A stretch of DNA of 64,000 nucleotides from Paucihalobacter ruber (GCF_006494535.1 NZ_VHIQ01000005.1:186001-250000), one strand, 5' to 3'. Shown: positions 16,606-27,006, counted from the first letter of the stretch. The notes: generated by a model from the sequence alone, not told the origin. Translations and numbers: made by a program.

Positions 16606-18762
16606 ATGAAAAAATTACTAAGCTTAGCTTTCTTTATTTGTTTGTTGACGCAAGCTTTTGCTCAGACAGATGGTATTACCTATCAAGCCGTAATTATTAG
16701 TCCAGACGCATTGGAATTACCTGGTGTAGATTCTGAAAACAATTATCTGCCTAATACCACAATAGCCGTAAGGTTTACAATCTATGATAGCGGGAACCAA
16801 ATTGAATTTCAAGAAGTTCAAATCACTGAAACAGATGAATTCGGCAGAATTAATCTTTTAATAGGTGATGCCGAACACGATTATTTCAAGGAGATTAGTT
16901 GGGACGGTACCCCAAAGGATTTAAAGGTTGAAATAGATTTTGATGCCGGTAATAATTTTGAAACCATGAGTAGAGAACGTTTAACGTTTTTACCCTTTGC
17001 TTATCATAGAAATATAACGGCAACAGGCACTTTAACCGTAGATGACAGAACCTTCTTAAATGGTGAATTACAAGTTGAAGGTCCAACAAATTTAAACAGC
17101 ACCTTAAATGTTAATAATGGCAATGCCACTAACTTATCGGGTACTTTAAATGTGGATGGCATTGCAGATTTTCATGAGGCTCTAAATGTCAATAACGGCA
17201 GCCCTGCAACACTTTCTGGCGATGTAACTGTTGGTGGCAATAGTCTTCTAAACGGCACTTTAGATGTTATAGGAATGACCACCTTGAATGACTTAACGGT
17301 TAATGGTGAAGCCAGTTTTGGGGATTTAACAGCCGAAAATCTTATAATCAACGAAAGCACAACTTTGAATGGTACTACAATTATTGACGGCATGGGTTCG
17401 CAAATTACCTTAACCTCTAATATGCCTGATCAAAGTCAAGCTAGTTGGAATCATCCGGTGTTGATTGACGGTGGTACTAATGGCTTAGCTATAAAAGTTA
17501 ATGGTAGTAGAAATAATAATACCAATTTCATTACCTTTTTTGATGAGACCATTACTACATCATGGGGAAGAATCGAAGGTGAAACCCCGGCAGAATTTAC
17601 TAATAATGCCGATTATAATTTTGATCAAACGTCTCTTAATTATGATATTTATGACGCAGGTTTTGATGTTGCATTCGCCTTGTACGATTTAGCTGCTTCT
17701 TTCGTGGAAGTTACAGCCGCTTCAACATCTTCTACTGTATGCGTTGGACTTGGAACTTGTGTAACTGCTCCAATTCCTTCCTGGATTGTGAGCAGTACAG
17801 CCCAATCTATTGCAGCCGGTTTACAGGTAATAGCTGCCGGAGTTGGTGTCGGTATTGCGGCTAATAACAAGATTACTTACGACAACAATAAGGAAGCGTT
17901 ACAGGGTGTAACCTATGCCTCTGGCGCAGGAGATTATGCCGAGTATTTACTGCGGTCAGATCTTAATGAACAGATGTCTTATGGCGATATTGTTGGAGTG
18001 GTAGGTGGTAAAATTTCTAAGAACACCTCAAACGCCGAGCGAATAATGGTGGTTTCATTTAAACCAATTGTATTAGGAAATATGCCACAGCCTAATCGTG
18101 AAGCAGATTATGAAAAAGTAGCATTTATGGGGCAAGTTCCCGTCAAAGTCTTCGGGAAGGTGAGTATTGGAGATTACATCATTCCCAGCGGAAATAATGA
18201 TGGAATTGGAATTGCTGTTCCACCACAAAAAATGACATCAAATCAGATAAACAAAATTGTTGGTGTGGGATGGGAAGAAAGTCAGCAAGCATTTGGTTTT
18301 AGTTTTGTAAATACCGCTGTAGGGATAAACAGAAATGATTCAAACATAATAATAAAACACCTCGAAAATAAAATAGAATCGCAAAATAAAGAAATTGAAC
18401 TTTTAAAAAATCAAATAGAAAACATTCTGGTTAGTATATCAGAAATTAAAAACGGCGATAATCGTGAAACCACAAATTTAAACAGTAAAAATCATCAAGG
18501 GCATTCAAATCAATTTGATATTGTACAATCTACAGAGAAAGATATTATTTACTTTCAGATTACGAGAGATGATTTTGAGAAAGGTTTAGTTATGGCAGAA
18601 GATATGATACGAAAAACAGGCGACTACGACAGATATAAAGACAGTTTTGAGAAGCTTAAAAACGATTCTGCATTTAAAGAGAAATTTTTCAAAAAATTAC
18701 AACAAGATTTAGAACATCAAATACACTATCACAAGGAAATTGACATTAGTGGTAGAAATTAG
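16606..18762 (+). CDS. Exported repeat protein with phage-tail-type intramolecular-chaperone-like domain and coiled coil
   Basis: A 718-residue protein. A signal peptide ends AFAQ at residue 20. Residues 20-135 form a domain that includes TDGITYQAVI and LTFLPFAYHRNI. Residues 140-265 hold short repeats of the form LNGTLDVxGxTTLN, typical of beta-helix or trimeric fibres. An Ala/Gly-rich hydrophobic region follows (about 350-425), then a segment starting GDYAEYLLRSD (about 440-570) that resembles the Peptidase_G2 chaperone of phage tail proteins, then a coiled coil and a charged tail. No T9SS signal is visible. The layout suggests a trimeric surface fibre folded or cleaved by its own C-terminal part. 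The G2 similarity is by eye only. Confidence 0.65.
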   Translation: MKKLLSLAFFICLLTQAFAQTDGITYQAVIISPDALELPGVDSENNYLPNTTIAVRFTIYDSGNQIEFQEVQITETDEFGRINLLIGDAEHDYFKEISWDGTPKDLKVEIDFDAGNNFETMSRERLTFLPFAYHRNITATGTLTVDDRTFLNGELQVEGPTNLNSTLNVNNGNATNLSGTLNVDGIADFHEALNVNNGSPATLSGDVTVGGNSLLNGTLDVIGMTTLNDLTVNGEASFGDLTAENLIINESTTLNGTTIIDGMGSQITLTSNMPDQSQASWNHPVLIDGGTNGLAIKVNGSRNNNTNFITFFDETITTSWGRIEGETPAEFTNNADYNFDQTSLNYDIYDAGFDVAFALYDLAASFVEVTAASTSSTVCVGLGTCVTAPIPSWIVSSTAQSIAAGLQVIAAGVGVGIAANNKITYDNNKEALQGVTYASGAGDYAEYLLRSDLNEQMSYGDIVGVVGGKISKNTSNAERIMVVSFKPIVLGNMPQPNREADYEKVAFMGQVPVKVFGKVSIGDYIIPSGNNDGIGIAVPPQKMTSNQINKIVGVGWEESQQAFGFSFVNTAVGINRNDSNIIIKHLENKIESQNKEIELLKNQIENILVSISEIKNGDNRETTNLNSKNHQGHSNQFDIVQSTEKDIIYFQITRDDFEKGLVMAEDMIRKTGDYDRYKDSFEKLKNDSAFKEKFFKKLQQDLEHQIHYHKEIDISGRN

Positions 18763-18797
18763 AAGATGTTAATTTATAAGGTTATCAATTTTATATT

Positions 18798-21700
18798 ATG
18801 AAAATTACGCTTTTAGCTCACTTATTATCTCTTTTATTGTCAACGACCCTGTTAAATGCTCAAACCACAGCTGTTCCGGATTCTAATTTTGAATACTATT
18901 TAGAAACCCACAATGCAGATGGCACAGAGGTAGAAGTTGGTAATGCTTTAAGCATGGGTGACGGTATTCTTAATAATGGTCTTGTATTAACAACCAGGAT
19001 AAATTCTGTTGCTTTATTAGATGTGTCAAATCTTGAAATAGCAGACCTTACAGGTATAGAGGATTTTATTGCGTTGGAAGTATTGTTCTGTAGTAATAAT
19101 AATTTATTCGAACTCGACTTATCAAATAATGAAGCTTTGGTGTCTCTGATTTGTGGTTCAAATAATCTGTCAATTTTAGCATTAAACAACAATACAAATC
19201 TGGAAAACCTCAATTGTTCTAACAACCTCTTGCAGGTGTTAGATTTGAGCGGCAATTTAGAGTTAAAAAATCTTACGGCCTCCGGAAATCAGATATCACA
19301 AATTGATATTTCAAACAATTTAGAGCTTACCTCATTTAATGTTTCGAATAACAGAATAGTAGGCGAATTATTTGTTAGAAACAATACCAAATTAGAAAGT
19401 CTTTTTTGTGCTTCAAACCAACTAAATGTAATAGACTTGTCTACCAATACACTTCTGAAGAATTTAGATGCATCAAATAATTCTCTGCAATTTTTAGATT
19501 TAACTGCTATTAATACTATTGCTTGCCCTAATCCTCAAACAGATCCGTTAACTCTGTGTCAAGGATTAGCCTCTATAAATGTGTCAAGAAACCGATTGTT
19601 AAACTTGATAATGAATAACGGTTTTAATGATTTAATTTCTGCTTTTAATGCTTCTGAAAATCCAGATTTATTCTGTATTCAGATTGATGCCGGTTTTACA
19701 CCTTCAGGATGGATTAAAGATGATTGGACTTACTATAGCCCAGATGCCTGTGTTGATATTTACACCTACGTACCTGATGACAATTTCGAACAAGCCTTAA
19801 TCAATTTAGGTTATGACAATACTTTAGATAATTTTGTATTAACCGAAACTATAAATACCATAACCAATTTAAATGTCTCTAATGCCTCTATAACGAGTTT
19901 GGTTGGTATTGAAGATTTTGTTGCATTAGAAATACTGGATTGTAGTAATAATAACATTGAGCAGTTAGACCTTTCTAATAATATTCAACTTGTCGAATTG
20001 GAGGTTTCTATCAATAACCTAATAACTTTAAATATTGATGAAAATGTGGCTTTATCGGCCCTATATTGCTCTAATAATTCATTATCTTCTTTGATAGTTA
20101 GCAATAATGTGCTCTTAAATACCCTTTATAGTTCTAATAATAATTTAACAAGCTTAGACTTGTTTAATAATAACGTATTGAGCGATTTAGATGTGTCATT
20201 CAATCAAATAGAAAGTTTAAATGTTAATAATAATGTTGCGCTTACAAGTGTATTTTGTAACGATAACAATTTATTTGCTTTAAATCTCAATAATGGCAAC
20301 AATAACTTATTAAATGCTTTAAACGCAACAAATAATGCCAATTTGTTCTGTGTTGAAGTGGATGATATCGCCGCTGCAAATGCTCAACCCGGTTGGCTAA
20401 TAGATGCCACAGCGACTTACAATCTTAATTGTGGTACCTATATTCCGGATGATAATTTTGAGCAAGCCCTAATTGATTTGGGAATTGACACGGATAATAC
20501 TTTAAATAATTTTGTTACCACTGAGGATATCAATACAATAATAACCTTAGATATTTCAGGATTGGCTATTGATAACCTTACTGGCATTGAAGATTTTGTA
20601 GCATTAGAGAATTTGAACTGTTCTAATAATAACCTTACTCAATTAGATTTAAATAATAATTTAAATTTAGAGACTTTAGACGCCTCAAATAATCAAATTG
20701 AAAATTTGGACCTCTCTGTAAATACAAGTTTAACCTCCGTTTTGTGCAACAATAATGCCTTGCTAAGTGTCAATATGAAAAATGGCAATAATACTGCTTT
20801 AATTAACTTTAATGCTGCCAATAATCCTAATTTGTTTTGTATTGAAGTAGACAATGGTATTGTGGCTAATATTCCCGCGGCATGGCAAAAAGATGACTTT
20901 GCTACCTATAATGGTGATTGCCTTAATAGTCGTTTTACAGCAATACCAGACCCGTTTTTTGAACAGGCTCTAATTGATTTAGGATACGATAATATAATTG
21001 ACGGACAAGTATTAACCTCGAATATTGAGCAAGTTTTAAATTTAAATGTGAGTAATAAAAACATTGATGACCTTTCGGGAATTCAAGATTTTAAATCTCT
21101 CATAGAACTTGACTGCAGTAGTAATTTCTTAACTAAATTAGATGTTAGTAACCTGCTTTTTTTAGAACGTCTCAATTGTAGCTCTAATCTTTTAGTTACA
21201 ACCGATTTAAATAACAGCAATGGATTATTGAATATTAATGGTACTATAAATTTAACCCAACTGTTCTGCAGCGATAACGATTTAAACAACTTAGATATTT
21301 CTCAGAACATAAATCTCGAAGTTTTAGACTGTGCCAACAATAATTTGAATACACTCGTCATTGAAAATAATCTATTGTTAAGAACGCTAAATAGCTCAAA
21401 TAATAATTTAAGCTCATTAAACATTAGTAGCAATTTAGTTTTAGAAGAGGTCAATTGTAACAGCAATCAAATTACTAATTTAATTACATCGAATATTCCC
21501 AATAACCTTCTCAATACACTAAGTTGTGCTAATAATGAATTAGCAGGGTTACAGGTTAATAATTATGAAGGATTGGTTAATTTAAATTGTAGTTCTAATA
21601 CAATAGCTGAGCTTGAAATTAGTGAATTAGCAAGTTTGCAATTTTTAAATTTTAACAATAACCAAATCTCAGAAATTATACTAACCGGTAATACCGGTTT

Positions 21701-24446
21701 ACTCCAGTTATTTGCTTCACAAAATAATTTATCGCAATTGGTATTAGATGCTAATACCTCGTTAGAACAACTAAATTGCGATTTCAACGACCTAAGTGTA
21801 TTAGACCTATCATTTCTGCCGCAACTAGAATTTTTATCATGCGCAAACAATCAGATAGAAGAATTTGATTTAACGGGTAATTCCAATTTGATTGAAGCTA
21901 ATTTCAGCTCAAATATCATTTCAAATTTGATGTTATCAAATAATCTCATAACCTTAAAGGTGATAAATGCAAGTAATAACCTTATTGAAGGTGATTTGGA
22001 CTTAACTACAATAGCTATTTCGGCCTGTATTTTTCAAACAAACCAAACTGAATTCTGTCCCCAAAGTATTACAATTAATGTATCAAATAATTTGTTGGAT
22101 TTTATAAATATTCAAAATGGCATTAATGCCAACGTCCCAAACTTTAATGCTTCCGGAAATCCTAATCTAGAATGTATTCAGGTTGACAATACTAACAATG
22201 TTCCGTCAAACTGGATTAAGGATGAACCCACAACTTACAATGAAGACTGCCGTTTTGGTGAAACTTTTGTGCCTGATGATAATTTTGAAGAGGCCTTAAT
22301 TAATTTGGGTTTGGATTCAGGACCATTAGATGATTATGTGCCAACTGCTAATATAGAAATACTAACAAGTTTAGATGTTAGTGGCAATGGTATTGCAGAT
22401 TTAACAGGTATAGAAGATTTTACGGCTTTAGAAAATCTAAATTGCTCAAACAATGTTTTAACAGAAGTAGATGCAAGCGCTAATATCAACATTATTAGTT
22501 TAAATGTTTCAAATAATTTATTGACCGAAATAAATGTAAGTAATAATCTTGCTTTAACAAGCCTAAACTGTGCTCAAAATTCAATTTCTACACTTGATTT
22601 AAGTACAAATGCAAATCTAGTTGAATTAAATATTACAGATAACTTATTTTCAACTTTTACACCATCAGAATTACCTGGTATTCAAATTTTTTTAGCCGAT
22701 AATAATATCATTACTGCCTTAGATTTTCAACAAAATCAGTCAATTACAACAATTAGTTGTGCGTTTAATATGTTAGAAGTGTTAAATATCAGAAATGGTC
22801 AAAATAATCTGTTAACTAACTTAAATGCGTTAAATAATCCTGACTTGACTTGTATCGAATCAGACGAAGGAATTGTGCCAAATGGGGCTAACTGGCTTAT
22901 TGATGCTACGGCCCAATTTTCAATTGAATGTTTTTTTGGTCAAACTTTTGTGCCAGATGATAATTTTGAGCAAGCCTTAATTGATTTGGGTTACGATTCG
23001 GGTGAGCTCGATAACTATGTTTTTACCGAAAACATTCAAAATATCACCTTTTTAAATATTAGTGGTCGTGAAATTTCCGATTTAACTGGTATTGAAGATT
23101 TTGTGAGTCTAACATCACTAAATATTCGAGATAACCTTGTTGCTAATCTAAATTTAGGTGCTAATACTCTAATAAACAATCTGAATGCCTCAGAAAATGC
23201 ACTTGCAGATATCGATGTATCATCACTTACAGCATTAACAGACTTAAAATTAGGTAACAATCAGATCGTGCAATTAAATCTGGACGCCAATATCAGTTTA
23301 GTCGATTTAGATATATCTAATAATTTATTGACCGAATTGAATGTTGAATCGCTCATTAATTTGGAGGATTTGATATGCGCCTCCAATCAGTTATCTGCAT
23401 TGAATGTATCACAAAACACTAACCTTAGATTATTGTTTTGTCAGTCTAATCAACTACAGGCAGATCAGCTTAATATTCAAAATGGTAATAACGAAAATTT
23501 ACAGTTGTTCAATGCTACAAATAACCCAAATCTTGCATGTATATTAGTAGACGATCCGGTTGCTGTAATCTCAAACGAAAATGGACTTTTTGATAGTTGG
23601 TTAAAAGATGCTCAGGCAAGTTATCAACTCATATGTGCAGATGCCGATAATGACGGTGTTCCCAATGAAGATGATCTTTGCCCAAATACTCCATTTGGAG
23701 CAACCGTCGATTTATTTGGATGTTCAGTAATTGATTTACCTTTTGATAATTTTAGTATTGCTGTAACTAGCGAGACGTGTTTAAATAGTAATAACGGTAA
23801 AATCACCATTGTTGCACAAGAACTTTATAGTTATACAGCTACACTTACACGAGAAAACTTTAGTCAAGCCTATAACTTTACTAATGATGTTGATATTTTT
23901 AATCTCCTAGCAGGAACTTACCAAATGTGTATCACCATCCAAGAATGGCCCGATTATTTAAGCTGCTTCACTATTGTAATAACAGAACCTGATCCGCTGG
24001 TGGTATTTTCGAGTAGAATGGCTTCAAGTAATTTGTTTTCATTGGATATGTTAGGGAGTTCGTCTTATAATATCAAGCACAATGGCGTGTCTTTTTCTAC
24101 TAACAATTCTTCCATAACACTTGAACTACAACAAGGTGTTAATCAAATTGAAGTAAGTACAGATTTGGACTGTCAAGGAACTTTTGAAAAAAGAATCATC
24201 TATTCAGATGCTGTTCTAGTGTATCCAAATCCCTTTAACGGCCAGATTAATGTCTATAGTAATAATATAAATGAGGAAGTTAATTTAAATGTTTACTCTG
24301 CTTTAGGACAGGTGGTTATTTCTAAGACGTACGTAAATTATGGAGCAGAAACAAATTTAGACACAAGCAATTTGAGCAATGGATTTTACTTTATATCCTT
24401 ACAATCAAAAAGTATCACATCAACTTATAAAATTATGAAGCAATGA
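18798..24446 (+). CDS. Giant leucine-rich-repeat surface protein with T9SS sorting domain
   Basis: An 1882-residue protein with a signal peptide ending LNAQ. It contains six homologous modules, each opening with a VPDDNFEQALIDLG-type block and a LTGIEDFxALExL block, followed by 21-22-residue leucine-rich repeats (LDLSNN, LNCSNN) and closing with a CIxVD...W..D...Y...C block. The modules begin near 18860, 19762, 20430, 20930, 22256 and 22938. A TSP3-like calcium-binding segment (DADNDGVPNEDDLCPNTP) follows near 23637, then a short beta domain, and the C-terminus is a type A T9SS sorting signal (VYPNPFNGQINVYS, GFYFISLQSK). Such proteins act as adhesins or ligand-binding surface layers; the ligand is unknown. 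It overlaps the next gene by 4 bases. Confidence 0.88.
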   Translation: MKITLLAHLLSLLLSTTLLNAQTTAVPDSNFEYYLETHNADGTEVEVGNALSMGDGILNNGLVLTTRINSVALLDVSNLEIADLTGIEDFIALEVLFCSNNNLFELDLSNNEALVSLICGSNNLSILALNNNTNLENLNCSNNLLQVLDLSGNLELKNLTASGNQISQIDISNNLELTSFNVSNNRIVGELFVRNNTKLESLFCASNQLNVIDLSTNTLLKNLDASNNSLQFLDLTAINTIACPNPQTDPLTLCQGLASINVSRNRLLNLIMNNGFNDLISAFNASENPDLFCIQIDAGFTPSGWIKDDWTYYSPDACVDIYTYVPDDNFEQALINLGYDNTLDNFVLTETINTITNLNVSNASITSLVGIEDFVALEILDCSNNNIEQLDLSNNIQLVELEVSINNLITLNIDENVALSALYCSNNSLSSLIVSNNVLLNTLYSSNNNLTSLDLFNNNVLSDLDVSFNQIESLNVNNNVALTSVFCNDNNLFALNLNNGNNNLLNALNATNNANLFCVEVDDIAAANAQPGWLIDATATYNLNCGTYIPDDNFEQALIDLGIDTDNTLNNFVTTEDINTIITLDISGLAIDNLTGIEDFVALENLNCSNNNLTQLDLNNNLNLETLDASNNQIENLDLSVNTSLTSVLCNNNALLSVNMKNGNNTALINFNAANNPNLFCIEVDNGIVANIPAAWQKDDFATYNGDCLNSRFTAIPDPFFEQALIDLGYDNIIDGQVLTSNIEQVLNLNVSNKNIDDLSGIQDFKSLIELDCSSNFLTKLDVSNLLFLERLNCSSNLLVTTDLNNSNGLLNINGTINLTQLFCSDNDLNNLDISQNINLEVLDCANNNLNTLVIENNLLLRTLNSSNNNLSSLNISSNLVLEEVNCNSNQITNLITSNIPNNLLNTLSCANNELAGLQVNNYEGLVNLNCSSNTIAELEISELASLQFLNFNNNQISEIILTGNTGLLQLFASQNNLSQLVLDANTSLEQLNCDFNDLSVLDLSFLPQLEFLSCANNQIEEFDLTGNSNLIEANFSSNIISNLMLSNNLITLKVINASNNLIEGDLDLTTIAISACIFQTNQTEFCPQSITINVSNNLLDFINIQNGINANVPNFNASGNPNLECIQVDNTNNVPSNWIKDEPTTYNEDCRFGETFVPDDNFEEALINLGLDSGPLDDYVPTANIEILTSLDVSGNGIADLTGIEDFTALENLNCSNNVLTEVDASANINIISLNVSNNLLTEINVSNNLALTSLNCAQNSISTLDLSTNANLVELNITDNLFSTFTPSELPGIQIFLADNNIITALDFQQNQSITTISCAFNMLEVLNIRNGQNNLLTNLNALNNPDLTCIESDEGIVPNGANWLIDATAQFSIECFFGQTFVPDDNFEQALIDLGYDSGELDNYVFTENIQNITFLNISGREISDLTGIEDFVSLTSLNIRDNLVANLNLGANTLINNLNASENALADIDVSSLTALTDLKLGNNQIVQLNLDANISLVDLDISNNLLTELNVESLINLEDLICASNQLSALNVSQNTNLRLLFCQSNQLQADQLNIQNGNNENLQLFNATNNPNLACILVDDPVAVISNENGLFDSWLKDAQASYQLICADADNDGVPNEDDLCPNTPFGATVDLFGCSVIDLPFDNFSIAVTSETCLNSNNGKITIVAQELYSYTATLTRENFSQAYNFTNDVDIFNLLAGTYQMCITIQEWPDYLSCFTIVITEPDPLVVFSSRMASSNLFSLDMLGSSSYNIKHNGVSFSTNNSSITLELQQGVNQIEVSTDLDCQGTFEKRIIYSDAVLVYPNPFNGQINVYSNNINEEVNLNVYSALGQVVISKTYVNYGAETNLDTSNLSNGFYFISLQSKSITSTYKIMKQ

Positions 24447-25144
24447 AAAAGTTGATTCTATTATTTTACTTATCTGTTTTCATTATAGGGTGTATTAATA
24501 ATTCTAATGAAGAAGATCCAAATACAAACGGCAATAACCAAAATGAACCTACAGGTGTTAAATTAGTGTTTCCACAAGAAAACTCTTTGTGCAACGAAGG
24601 AATTAATCCAACACCTTCAGAAAGTACTGTTTTTTTTGAATGGGAACCAAGCGATGACGCCAACATTTATATATTAACCATAGAAAACTTAAATACAGGA
24701 AATATAGATGCATATGAAACTACAGATTATATTCTTCCCGTAACTATTTTAAGAGCAGAAGCGTTTAGGTGGTTTGTTAGTTATGATTATCAAAGTGATA
24801 CCAGGGTTAGTGCCGAATGGAATTTTTACAATGCCGGTCCCGGCGTTCAAACCTATCCACCGTTCCCGGCAGAGATAATTTCACCGGCTATGGCTCAAAC
24901 ATTTAATAGTACAAATCAAATAACCTTGCAATGGAACGGTAATGACGTCGATAATGATATTGTATCATATGACATTTATTTTTCAAGTTCAAATCCTCCA
25001 ATTTTAGACGTAAGTAGTATCATTGAAAATGAGTTAAATGTTTCTGTGTCTCCCGGAACAATTTATTATTGGAAAGTGATAACCAATGATGCGGCCGGAA
25101 ATTCCTCTGATTCTGGAGTATATCAATTCAGAATTCTGAATTAA
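24443..25144 (+). CDS. Surface lipoprotein with fibronectin-type-III-like domains
   Basis: A 233-residue lipoprotein (FIIGCINNS, Cys17) with a low-complexity Asn/Glu linker followed by two beta-sandwich-like units. The second (residues about 140-233) has the fibronectin type III pattern ITLQWNGNDVDNDIVSYDIYF and YYWKVITNDAAGNSS. Its ATG overlaps the stop codon of the leucine-rich-repeat gene (ATGA), so translation is probably coupled and the two proteins may act together on the cell surface. No enzymatic motif is seen. It is the last gene of the surface cluster. Binding partner and function are not recognised. Confidence 0.75.
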   Translation: MKKLILLFYLSVFIIGCINNSNEEDPNTNGNNQNEPTGVKLVFPQENSLCNEGINPTPSESTVFFEWEPSDDANIYILTIENLNTGNIDAYETTDYILPVTILRAEAFRWFVSYDYQSDTRVSAEWNFYNAGPGVQTYPPFPAEIISPAMAQTFNSTNQITLQWNGNDVDNDIVSYDIYFSSSNPPILDVSSIIENELNVSVSPGTIYYWKVITNDAAGNSSDSGVYQFRILN

Positions 25145-25237
25145 GTTCCATTGTTAGAGAAGAACTTACATTGTTTAGACCTTTAAAAACTGTTTCTCTT
25201 TTCGATTCAATGAAATAATGGCCTTGTTATGAAGTTT

Positions 25238-25253
25238 CTCAAAGTCTTTTGAG
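25238..25253 (+). terminator. Possible weak terminator of the surface cluster
   Basis: A 6-bp stem CTCAAA-GTCT-TTTGAG is followed by a T-rich but interrupted stretch. It lies about 95 bases after the lipoprotein gene. Weak. Confidence 0.3.
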
Positions 25254-25377
25254 TGTTATTTTAATATTTTTATTTATTGTCTTTTTTAATTAATGCAGCC
25301 AACAAATTTTGAAATTCACAAACCTAATAATGTCGAAAAATCGTAACGTTAAAAATGGCAAATAAAAAATGTATTGC

Positions 25378-25385
25378 TATTTTTG
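25378..25385 (+). promoter_or_regulatory. Promoter -7 element of guaA
   Basis: TATTTTTG matches TAnnTTTG exactly and ends only 3 bases before the ATG at 25389, so the guaA transcript is probably leaderless. This decides against the upstream in-frame codon at 25374. Confidence 0.6.
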
Positions 25386-25388
25386 CGC

Positions 25389-26924
25389 ATGCAACACGAT
25401 AAGGTTTTAATATTAGATTTTGGGTCGCAGTACACCCAGCTAATAGCGCGAAGAGTTAGAGAGCTCAATATTTATAGCGAAATTCATCCATTCAATAAAA
25501 TTCCGGTAGACTTAGATAGCTACAAGGCGGTGATACTGTCGGGTAGTCCATTTTCGGTACGTTCAGATAATGCGCTACATTCCGATTTATCAAATATTAG
25601 AGGTCAAAAACCTTTATTAGCCGTGTGTTATGGAGCACAGTACTTGGCCCATTTTTCAGGAGGTGAAGTAGCCGAGTCGAATACACGGGAATACGGTCGA
25701 GCCAACCTATCTTTCATTCAGGAAAAAGACTTATTTTTTGAAAATATACATACCGGTAGTCAGGTTTGGATGAGTCATTCAGACACCATTAAACAGTTGC
25801 CTACCAACGGTGTTTTACTTGCCAGCACACACGATGTTGAGAACGCGGCTTATAAAATCGAAGGAGAAGCTACTTATGCCATTCAGTTTCATCCTGAAGT
25901 GTATCACTCGGCGGACGGCAGACAATTATTGCAAAATTTTCTTGTAAAAATTGCCAGGGTTAAACAAGACTGGACACCGCAATCTTTTATTGAAGAAACA
26001 GTTGAGAATTTAAAAAACAAGATAGGTGATGATAAAGTTGTTTTGGGACTTTCGGGAGGCGTAGATTCATCGGTTGCTGCCATGTTGCTTAACAAAGCCA
26101 TTGGTAAAAACCTCTATTGCATCTTTGTAAATAATGGTTTATTGCGTAAAAACGAATTTGAAGATGTATTGCATCAATATCAGGGAATGGGATTAAACGT
26201 AAAGGGTGTAGATGCTTCGGCACGCTTTTTGGATGCCCTAGACGGTGAAAGCGATCCTGAAACCAAACGAAAAATTATAGGAAGGGTGTTTATAGAAGTA
26301 TTTGACGACGAAGCGCATCGTATAGAAGATGTTAAATGGCTGGCACAAGGCACCATTTATCCCGATGTTATTGAAAGCGTTTCGGCAACAGGAGGACCAA
26401 GCGCAACAATTAAAAGTCATCATAACGTAGGAGGTTTACCGGATTTTATGAAGTTAAAAGTTGTAGAACCATTAAAATCGCTTTTTAAAGATGAAGTAAG
26501 ACGCGTGGGTGCTTCTATGAATATGGATCCGTTATTGTTGGGAAGACACCCATTTCCCGGGCCGGGTTTAGCAATTAGAATTTTAGGTGATCTAACTCGC
26601 GAAAAGGTTCGTATATTACAAGAGGTTGATGCCATTTTCATCAATAATTTGAAATCTTGGAACCTGTACGATAAAGTTTGGCAAGCCGGTGCAATTTTAC
26701 TTCCGGTGAATAGTGTAGGAGTGATGGGAGATGAACGCACATACGAAAAATGCGTAGCCTTAAGAGCTGTTGAAAGTACTGATGGAATGACCGCAGATTG
26801 GGTAAATTTACCGTATGAGTTTTTGCAAAAAACTTCAAACGAAATTATAAATAAGGTAAAAGGTGTTAATCGAGTTGTTTATGATATTAGCTCTAAACCA
26901 CCTGCTACCATCGAATGGGAATAA
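25389..26924 (+). CDS. guaA: GMP synthase (glutamine-hydrolysing)
   Basis: A 511-residue protein from the ATG at 25389. The N-terminal class I amidotransferase domain has the nucleophile Cys80 in [10 protein letters not shown] and the His/Glu pair in QFHPEVYHS. The ATP-pyrophosphatase domain has the P-loop [11 protein letters not shown], and the C-terminal dimerisation domain ends PPATIEWE as usual. It converts XMP to GMP using glutamine and ATP in the cytoplasm. It appears to have its own promoter with no leader; the LysM gene follows after about 100 bases. No unusual residues. Confidence 0.98.
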   Translation: MQHDKVLILDFGSQYTQLIARRVRELNIYSEIHPFNKIPVDLDSYKAVILSGSPFSVRSDNALHSDLSNIRGQKPLLAVCYGAQYLAHFSGGEVAESNTREYGRANLSFIQEKDLFFENIHTGSQVWMSHSDTIKQLPTNGVLLASTHDVENAAYKIEGEATYAIQFHPEVYHSADGRQLLQNFLVKIARVKQDWTPQSFIEETVENLKNKIGDDKVVLGLSGGVDSSVAAMLLNKAIGKNLYCIFVNNGLLRKNEFEDVLHQYQGMGLNVKGVDASARFLDALDGESDPETKRKIIGRVFIEVFDDEAHRIEDVKWLAQGTIYPDVIESVSATGGPSATIKSHHNVGGLPDFMKLKVVEPLKSLFKDEVRRVGASMNMDPLLLGRHPFPGPGLAIRILGDLTREKVRILQEVDAIFINNLKSWNLYDKVWQAGAILLPVNSVGVMGDERTYEKCVALRAVESTDGMTADWVNLPYEFLQKTSNEIINKVKGVNRVVYDISSKPPATIEWE

Positions 26925-26977
26925 CTTCCTTCGAAAGCAGGAATCTCATGGGTGAGAACACAATTGTTATAAAATTA

Positions 26978-27006
26978 GATTTCCTTTTTAAGGTTTTAAG
27001 GAAATC
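26978..27006 (+). other. Hairpin in the leader of the LysM gene
   Basis: GATTTCCTT and AAGGAAATC pair perfectly across an 11-base loop. No T-run follows, and the ATG of the LysM gene is 15 bases downstream, so it is a leader structure or an operator rather than a terminator. Confidence 0.35.

Noticed and set aside
18798-24446. Strongly repetitive DNA considered as a CRISPR-like or satellite array
   Set aside because: The repeats are coding, 21-22 residues long and in one continuous reading frame; no identical spacer-separated repeats.
26931-26957. Imperfect inverted repeat after guaA (around AGGAATCTCATG)
   Set aside because: Arms pair poorly and no T-run follows; not distinguishable from background.
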